Below are positions 6,079 through 10,594 of a stretch of DNA of 10,594 nt, piece by piece (position 1 is the first letter of the stretch; every line of letters begins with the position of its first letter). The DNA comes from an uncultured Anaerolineaceae bacterium (GTDB lineage: Bacteria > Chloroflexota > Anaerolineae > Anaerolineales > Anaerolineaceae). The stretch covers positions 1-10,594 of the forward strand of contig CALCQT010000259.1 in assembly GCA_937894825.1 (NCBI GenBank), given 5' to 3'. A program made the translations under genes and the position numbers. Under the pieces are notes generated by a model. It was not told where the DNA came from and ran no database searches. It saw nothing but the letters and a program-made list of their open reading frames with translations.

Positions 6079-7005
6079 TTAGAGATACGTGTTCAGTTCA
6101 GCCAGGGTGGCCTGCGCAGCCGTGCCGCCCAACCCCTGGGTCGACAACGCGCCACAGATGCAGCCGATACGCAGCGATTTTTCAATCGGAAATTGGTTCA
6201 GATACCCATAAATGAAACCGGCATCAAAGGAATCGCCCGCGCCGGTGGTATCCAGCGGCGTGACGGTTATGCTTGAAACGGAATACTTCTCTCCGTTGGA
6301 AAAGGCCAGCGCACCGTCCGCGCCATTTTTTAATGTCACCATCAGCTTCCGGCCCGAAGTAAAGTGCTCAACCGCCGCTTCAAGCGTTTTCTGTCCGGAA
6401 ATTGCCAGCAATTCGGTCATGTTCGGCAGGAAAAGATCGGTGTGATCCAAAACATCAAACACTTGCCGGTCCCAGACTTCTTTCGGATCATAATTCGTAT
6501 CCAGCGAAGTCGTCAGTCCCAACGCCTGAGCTTCCTGATAGATCCGAGCCAGATCAGGGCGGAGGCCATCCAACAGATAATAAGAACCGGAATGTAAGTG
6601 GCGGCCACGCGACAATAAATCGAAATCAATATCGTTATAAGACAGCAGCGGAATCGAGCCGCCAAAAGTCAGAATCGCCCGGTCATTGCCGTCCGAGAGA
6701 CTGATCCCCAACCCGGTTTTGATCTTTGGATCAATCACCAGTCCGCTGACATCAATCCCGTGACGGACAAATTGATCACGCATGAAATGGCCAAACTCAT
6801 CCGCGCCCACTTTGCCGATGAAAGCCGTTTTAAGGCCCAGTTTCGCCGAACCCACCGCGAAGATACCGGCCGAGCCGCCAACGGTCAGTTCGGCATTATC
6901 AATCCATTTTTCAACCTGACCAAATTCCGGGACAATGTCTTTCCCCGTCAGGATCAAATCCGGATTGGCGTCGCCCAGAACAACCAAATCAAATTCTTTT
7001 TCCAT
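6079..7005 (-). CDS. PfkB-family carbohydrate kinase (kinase 2)
   Basis: A 308-residue ribokinase/PfkB-fold kinase that transfers phosphate from ATP to a sugar or sugar phosphate. Visible motifs: the N-terminal [12 protein letters not shown] strand, the [15 protein letters not shown] substrate-site region (43-57), GKVGADEFG (64-72), and the C-terminal signature [13 protein letters not shown] (252-264) with the anion-hole GAGD and catalytic base Asp258. Length is normal. Its position between the GatY aldolase and the GatZ-family gene suggests that it makes the ketohexose 1,6-bisphosphate used by the aldolase, but PfkB specificity cannot be read safely. It starts at ATG 7005-7003 with only a poor ribosome binding site, 33 nt after the aldolase stop, so translation may be coupled or weak. 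Confidence 0.88.
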   Translation of the reverse strand: MEKEFDLVVLGDANPDLILTGKDIVPEFGQVEKWIDNAELTVGGSAGIFAVGSAKLGLKTAFIGKVGADEFGHFMRDQFVRHGIDVSGLVIDPKIKTGLGISLSDGNDRAILTFGGSIPLLSYNDIDFDLLSRGRHLHSGSYYLLDGLRPDLARIYQEAQALGLTTSLDTNYDPKEVWDRQVFDVLDHTDLFLPNMTELLAISGQKTLEAAVEHFTSGRKLMVTLKNGADGALAFSNGEKYSVSSITVTPLDTTGAGDSFDAGFIYGYLNQFPIEKSLRIGCICGALSTQGLGGTAAQATLAELNTYL

Positions 7006-7038
7006 ATCTTTTTATTTTTTCCGTAATCTCCAGAAACG

Positions 7039-7890
7039 TCAGGCTTTTCCGCCCGATCCGCACACCACAATCTTTTGTTTCACAAAATCCCGCACGGCGT
7101 CACGGCCGGCAGAACCATATTTTTTCGGATCAAATATTTCGCCGTCCGTAAGCACTTTCCGACAAGCCTGGGTGAAATACCAGCGCAGCTCCGTAGCAAA
7201 ATTCACTTTGCTCATGCCCAGCCGAATCGCATGCTGAACATCTTCATCCGGAATGCCGGACCCGCCATGCAGCACCAACGGAACAGAGACCCGTTTGGCG
7301 ATCTGTTCAATCCGCACAAAATCCAGCTTCGGTGTTCCTTTATAGAATCCATGCGCTGTCCCAATCGCCACAGCCAGGAAGGAACATCCCGTCCGGTCCA
7401 CAAACTCCTCGGCCTGATCCACGTTGGTGTAAAGCGCGTCCTTATCCTTCACCTCGTGGCTGTCTTCCTTCCCGCCGATCGTGCCCAATTCACCTTCCAC
7501 GGGAATGTTCGAACTGGAAGCCACTTCGACAACCCGCTTCGTCAACGCGATATTTTCTTCAAAGGGAAGTTTCGAACCGTCGATCATGATGGAGGTATAT
7601 CCGGCCCGAATTGCTTCGCAGGAACGCGCAAAGGAGTCGCCGTGATCCAAATGGAGCGCCACCGGAATCGGCGCTTCGTCCGCAAGCGTCTTCACGATGG
7701 CGTAAAACATGCGTGGGTCGGCATATTTCAACGTCCCGGGTGTCGTCTGAAACAAAAGCGGAGACCGCAACTCTGTTCCAGCCGCGATCACCGCCTGTGC
7801 CATTTCCATATTTTCGATATTAAACGCACCAATCGCGTAATGTTCGCGCTGTGCCTGAGTAATAAGTTCCGCCGAACTGACTAAAGCCAT
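7039..7890 (-). CDS. Class II ketose-bisphosphate aldolase, GatY/KbaY type
   Basis: A 283-residue zinc-dependent aldolase; GatY and KbaY have about 284-286 residues. Such enzymes split D-tagatose-1,6-bisphosphate (or fructose-1,6-bisphosphate) into dihydroxyacetone phosphate and glyceraldehyde-3-phosphate. All key residues are present at canonical positions: LHLDHG with catalytic Asp82 and zinc ligand His83, VEGELGTIGG (131-140), GTAHGFYKG with His180, LHGGSGIP with His208, and KVNFATEL for phosphate binding. I chose ATG 7890-7888 because GAGGG lies 5 nt upstream and the product then begins like the family; a TTG 18 nt further up is unlikely. The gap to the upstream kinase gene is 132 bp, the longest in the operon. 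The GatZ-family partner is encoded two genes downstream. Tagatose versus fructose bisphosphate preference is not certain. Confidence 0.92.
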   Translation of the reverse strand: MALVSSAELITQAQREHYAIGAFNIENMEMAQAVIAAGTELRSPLLFQTTPGTLKYADPRMFYAIVKTLADEAPIPVALHLDHGDSFARSCEAIRAGYTSIMIDGSKLPFEENIALTKRVVEVASSSNIPVEGELGTIGGKEDSHEVKDKDALYTNVDQAEEFVDRTGCSFLAVAIGTAHGFYKGTPKLDFVRIEQIAKRVSVPLVLHGGSGIPDEDVQHAIRLGMSKVNFATELRWYFTQACRKVLTDGEIFDPKKYGSAGRDAVRDFVKQKIVVCGSGGKA

Positions 7891-8022
7891 ACATACCCTC
7901 ACTTTCAATCAAGAAAATGAAAAAAAAGTTTGATCTAAGGAATCGACCCTTGCGGGTCCGCAACAACGCTGCACATCCCTTTATGGCGAAAACGTCCTCT
8001 GTCCGGCAGCGGTAACAACCTG
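7891..8022 (-). other. Longest intra-operon gap, with a small GNRA hairpin
   Basis: The 132 bp between kinase 1 and the aldolase hold no gene. The transcript would contain GACCC-GCAA-GGGTC (7958-7945), a 5-bp stem with a GNRA tetraloop, then an eight-T run about 15 nt further on. It is not a clean terminator; it may act as an RNA processing or stability element, or mark an internal promoter region. No convincing -35/-10 pair is seen. Confidence 0.35.
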
Positions 8023-8952
8023 TTATTGAGAAGAAATCATATTCTCAATCGTTTCGGGGGAAATATCACCTTCCATCGGACCAAAAGCCATCGCGTTGAG
8101 GGCGCCTGCCGCAGCCGCCATTCTGGCTGCCTCCCCAAGGGATTTTCCCTTCAGCAATCCGCACAAAAAGGCTGCGTCAAAACAATCCCCTGCGCCTGTC
8201 GCATCCACCTGTATCACCTTATATGCCGGGATGTGCTCGCGGTTTTCTCGTGTAATGATATCACAGCCGCGAGCGCCCTGCTTCAGCACAATGACCTCCA
8301 GCAGCGGATTTTTGAACAATTTCTCAACAGAAGCGTCGATCGTATCCGCCTCTGCGATCGTCAGTAATTCGTCAACCCCCGGCAGCAAAACCGAGCAATT
8401 CTCCAGCACCGGTTGAATAATCGCCTTTAAGTCTCCCTGAAGCAATTCCGGACGAATGTTGGGATCAAAGCTGATTTTCGCCCCATTTTCCTTCATCTGA
8501 TGCGTTGTATGGATGATCTCTTCACAAAAACCCGGATCCGTCGTAAGCGAGCACCCCATCACATGGAAAAATCCGACATCCGAAATCGGCTGAGAAGGCA
8601 TTTTGGCTCGGGTCGCGGGAGTACCTTTGATATGAAATATAAACTGACGGCTGCCATCATCCCGATACATCACGAAAGCGACCGCTGTGGACCCTTCGTC
8701 AAGTTGAAGAACATGGCTCAGAATCACCCCATCTTTTTCCAGCCGCTGCAAAAGATTTTGTCCAAAACCGTCATTTCCGACGCCGCCAATGATACCGGCA
8801 TTAATTCCAAGCCGCGCAGCGGTATCAATAAAGATTGCCGGCGCACCGCTCGGATAAGGTCCCAGATATTCACCCGGAACATCATGCGGCATGTCCGCGC
8901 GGGGACGCATAATCTCGACCAACAGCTCACCCATGGTCCAAATGCTGCTCAT
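8023..8952 (-). CDS. PfkB-family sugar kinase (kinase 1), tagatose-kinase-like
   Basis: A 309-residue PfkB-fold sugar kinase. It has TMGELLVEIMRP at the N terminus, then GPYPSGAPAIFIDTAARLG (31-49), FIFHIKGTPA, SFDPNIRPELL (161-171) and the signature DATGAGDCFDAAF (250-262) with catalytic Asp256. From memory, the GPxPSGAPAIFID segment resembles proteins annotated as tagatose kinases, which would give D-tagatose-6-phosphate; ribokinase-type alternatives such as fructose or allulose 6-kinase remain open. The start ATG is 8952-8950 and is preceded by a perfect AAAGGAGG that overlaps the stop codon of the 3-epimerase gene 12 nt upstream, so the two are likely translated together. The gene precedes the aldolase in the operon, as expected for the first phosphorylation step. 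Confidence 0.88.
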   Translation of the reverse strand: MSSIWTMGELLVEIMRPRADMPHDVPGEYLGPYPSGAPAIFIDTAARLGINAGIIGGVGNDGFGQNLLQRLEKDGVILSHVLQLDEGSTAVAFVMYRDDGSRQFIFHIKGTPATRAKMPSQPISDVGFFHVMGCSLTTDPGFCEEIIHTTHQMKENGAKISFDPNIRPELLQGDLKAIIQPVLENCSVLLPGVDELLTIAEADTIDASVEKLFKNPLLEVIVLKQGARGCDIITRENREHIPAYKVIQVDATGAGDCFDAAFLCGLLKGKSLGEAARMAAAAGALNAMAFGPMEGDISPETIENMISSQ

Positions 8953-8964
8953 CCTGATCCTCCT

Positions 8965-9828
8965 TTATGCGAATGTGCGGCGCAAAAATTCCAGCGATTC
9001 CTTAATTTCCAGATCAAGCGTTTCCTCACTGGCGCCACCGGTCAAATCCCGCCACACTTTAATGTCCGAACCGACCTGACCGCCCATCCGGATGAATGGT
9101 TCCATTACAACATTACCATTAAAGTTAATATCTTTCAGCGCTTTGCCGATTTCCTGCCAGGGCAGATGGCCTTTCCCCGGCACCCGGCGGTTGCCTTCGC
9201 CGACATGCAATTGTCCGAGGTAGGATCCGGCGTGCCGAATCGCGTCGCCGAAATCGTCTTCCTCGATATTCATGTGAAAGGTATCCAGCAGAATTCTGGC
9301 GCGCTTATGATCGATATCCCGGCAATATTGAACCGCTTCTCCGCTGGTATTGAGGATGTTGGATTCAAACCGATTCACAACCTCCAGACATAAATCGATG
9401 CCCAACGAATCGGCCGTCTCGCTCAGAAGCTTCATGCTTTCCACGCCACGGGCCCAAAGGGCAGGCTTGTCCAGGTCGGAAAAATCACAGGGCCAATAGC
9501 TGTGGATCACCCCGACCAGCGCGCGCGAATCGACTTTATCCATTGCCTTCATAATGTCAGTCAAATAAGCAATGCCAGCCTCACGAACAGCGGGATCCGC
9601 GGAAGAGACATCCTTGTCCTTTGGCGGGCCGAGGTTTGAGGTAATCGTAAGACCAAGCGTTCTGGCGCGGTCCCGCAAGGCTGCCAATTCCGCATCGGAC
9701 ATGGTCAGTAACTGCCCGGCGGAAACTTCAAGAATGTCAAAGCCAAGGTTTTTCACTTTGTCGGCATAATATAAATAGTCGCCCTTCCATTCCGTCACCC
9801 AATATGCAAAAAATGTTCCGAATTTCAT
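8965..9828 (-). CDS. D-tagatose / D-allulose (psicose) 3-epimerase family protein
   Basis: A 287-residue TIM-barrel sugar epimerase closely resembling the characterised D-allulose 3-epimerases of Agrobacterium and Clostridium (about 290 residues). Shared stretches include YADKVKNLGFDILEV, HSYWPCDFS, LCLEVVNRFE, LLDTFHMNIEEDDFGDAIR, GEGNRRVPGKG and GSDIKVWRDL. The metal and catalytic residues align: Glu149, Asp182, His208 and Glu243, each three less than in the Agrobacterium enzyme (152, 185, 211, 246). The family interconverts free ketohexoses at C3, such as allulose with fructose and sorbose with tagatose, using Mn or Co. A ribosome binding site (AAGAGG) lies about 9 nt before ATG 9828-9826, and the gap to the upstream isomerase gene is 26 nt. 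Family call firm; the preferred sugar is inferred. Confidence 0.93.
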   Translation of the reverse strand: MKFGTFFAYWVTEWKGDYLYYADKVKNLGFDILEVSAGQLLTMSDAELAALRDRARTLGLTITSNLGPPKDKDVSSADPAVREAGIAYLTDIMKAMDKVDSRALVGVIHSYWPCDFSDLDKPALWARGVESMKLLSETADSLGIDLCLEVVNRFESNILNTSGEAVQYCRDIDHKRARILLDTFHMNIEEDDFGDAIRHAGSYLGQLHVGEGNRRVPGKGHLPWQEIGKALKDINFNGNVVMEPFIRMGGQVGSDIKVWRDLTGGASEETLDLEIKESLEFLRRTFA

Positions 9829-9854
9829 AATGAATTCCTCTTTCCATGTTTTTT

Positions 9855-10406
9855 CTATATCGCCAGGTCGACTTCCCCGAGCTTTTTGACCTCAAACCCG
9901 TTGCGTTTGAATTCTTCATAATCAAAGGCCTCCAACTCGTCATAAGCAAGCTGATGGAACTCTTTGAACCCCTTCCAGTGTTCATACCCGTCGCCAAGAT
10001 TGTGTTCCAGGAACGCACGCGCTGCGTCGATCCCCATTTGCGGCGCCACATATTGCGCTCCCATGGCCAACACGTTGCAATTATTGCCGGTGATACAGCG
10101 CAGCGCAGCCGGGACACTCTCGACCACAGCGGCATGAACATGCGGGCATTTGCTGGCGGCGATGTGAATTCCCATTCCGGTGCCGCAGAAAATCAGCGCG
10201 CGCTCAAATTCGCGCTCCGCAATTTTCGCCCCCACTTTCAGCCCGATGCGGTGGAACATCTCCGGATTTTTCTCATCGACAGACTTCACGCCAATATCGG
10301 TGATAATCCAGCCGTCCTTCAGCAAATCCGCCACCACGGCCTCCTTCAGCGGAACGCCGGCAATATCCGCCGCCACAAGTACATGTTTGTCTTTTACCAT
10401 TTTCAT
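9855..10406 (-). CDS. RpiB/LacA/LacB-family sugar-phosphate isomerase, divergent
   Basis: A 183-residue member of the RpiB/LacAB family, which interconverts aldose and ketose phosphates (ribose-5-P, galactose-6-P, allose-6-P or tetrose-P). The core is clear: VLVAADIAGVPLK (9-21), IFCGTGMGIHIAASK (72-86) with the catalytic-type Cys74 and Thr76, and NVLAMGAQYV (111-120). Two usual histidines are changed: the SDHAG motif reads ADIAG (Ile15), and the RxHN region reads ITGNN, with Gly where E. coli RpiB has His99. It also extends about 35 residues beyond the usual length of about 150. It may act on a different phosphate, or on a free sugar. The start is ATG 10406-10404 (or Met at 10400), with a GAGAG ribosome binding site. 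The upstream gene ends 50 nt away. Confidence 0.85.
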   Translation of the reverse strand: MKMVKDKHVLVAADIAGVPLKEAVVADLLKDGWIITDIGVKSVDEKNPEMFHRIGLKVGAKIAEREFERALIFCGTGMGIHIAASKCPHVHAAVVESVPAALRCITGNNCNVLAMGAQYVAPQMGIDAARAFLEHNLGDGYEHWKGFKEFHQLAYDELEAFDYEEFKRNGFEVKKLGEVDLAI

Positions 10407-10447
10407 TATTTTTCTCTCTCGTTTCTTCGGGCACCCGCAAAGCGAAT

Positions 10448-10494
10448 GTGTCCGGATTAGATTTGAATATCGTACCGGACACCCAGCAGTGTCC
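10448..10494 (-). promoter_or_regulatory. Mutually exclusive inverted repeats before the isomerase gene
   Basis: On the transcript, GGACAC (10494-10489), GTGTCCGG (10482-10475) and CCGGACAC (10455-10448) occur in series. The middle copy can pair with either neighbour: 6 bp with the first, 8 bp perfect with the last. The upstream gene's stop codon lies in the loop of the second hairpin, 42-53 nt before the isomerase ATG. No T-tract follows, so it is not an intrinsic terminator. It might regulate coupling or processing; chance is possible. Confidence 0.35.
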
Positions 10495-10594
10495 AAAGCA
10501 ACTTTTCCAATTCCAGTTTATCTCCGGCAAAGAACAGATGCGAAACCGATGTTGTGGTCCGCACACGTTCTGTCCCTTTTCCAATCGTGAGTCC
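10457..10594 (-). CDS. Unrecognised protein, C-terminal 45 residues
   Basis: The frame is open from the window edge to TAA 10459-10457 and ends in HLFFAGDKLELEKLLWTLLGVRYDIQI after a Thr/Ser-rich strand. The composition looks like a real folded protein (an amphipathic helix with alternating Leu and Glu/Lys, then a short strand), and it sits in the first operon position visible here, 50 nt before the isomerase gene. I do not recognise the family. By context it could be a transporter part, regulator or another sugar enzyme, but nothing visible decides this. Confidence 0.6.
   Translation of the reverse strand, partial: GLTIGKGTERVRTTTSVSHLFFAGDKLELEKLLWTLLGVRYDIQI

Noticed and set aside
7891..7908. 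Upstream TTG start for the aldolase
   Set aside because: ATG 7890 has GAGGG at 5 nt and gives the canonical numbering Asp82, His83, His180 and His208.
4868..9393. Long plus-strand frames opposite the sugar operon (for example 4868-5614, 7075-7884 and 8500-9393)
   Set aside because: They are antisense shadows of genes with full catalytic motifs, and their translations carry no family features.
10407..10496. Upstream TTG extension of the RpiB-like gene
   Set aside because: It would overlap the end of the preceding gene and the paired repeats, and the added residues are unlike the family; the ATG at 10406 has a ribosome binding site.

Overview
The window reads like a stretch of bacterial chromosome. 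Two isolated housekeeping-type starts (rsmG and a serine hydrolase) have a -10-like hexamer 6-7 nt before the ATG and no Shine-Dalgarno sequence, which suggests leaderless mRNAs. The operon genes mostly use normal Shine-Dalgarno sites. Together with a signal-less S10 peptidase and palindrome-rich intergenic repeats, this fits an anaerobic, sugar-fermenting member of the Chloroflexota (Anaerolineae-like). That assignment is a weak inference; a Firmicute cannot be excluded.

Left part (1-1064): the 5' two thirds of rsmG on the minus strand, then about 700 bp with no intact gene. This stretch is rich in hairpins. It holds an inverted pair of a repeat module (610-679 and 764-850) whose right end abuts the 3' remnant of a GNAT acetyltransferase gene.

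Middle part (1065-4741): a plus-strand beta-lactamase-family serine hydrolase converges on a minus-strand S10 serine carboxypeptidase homologue, with a shared bidirectional terminator between them. A tRNA-Gly(UCC) follows, then a 344-bp gene-free gap with the terminator of the next operon.

Right part (4742-10594): a minus-strand operon for ketohexose use. In order of transcription it runs: end of an unrecognised gene, RpiB/LacAB-like isomerase, D-tagatose/D-allulose 3-epimerase family protein, PfkB kinase 1, GatY/KbaY class II aldolase, PfkB kinase 2, GatZ/KbaZ-family protein. A coherent reading is isomerisation or C3 epimerisation of a rare ketohexose, phosphorylation at C6 by one kinase, possible C4 epimerisation by the GatZ-type protein, a second phosphorylation at C1, and cleavage by the GatY aldolase to triose phosphates. 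The aldolase and 3-epimerase keep all expected catalytic residues. The RpiB-like protein has lost two histidines usual in RpiB and has a long C-terminal tail, so its substrate is the main unknown.
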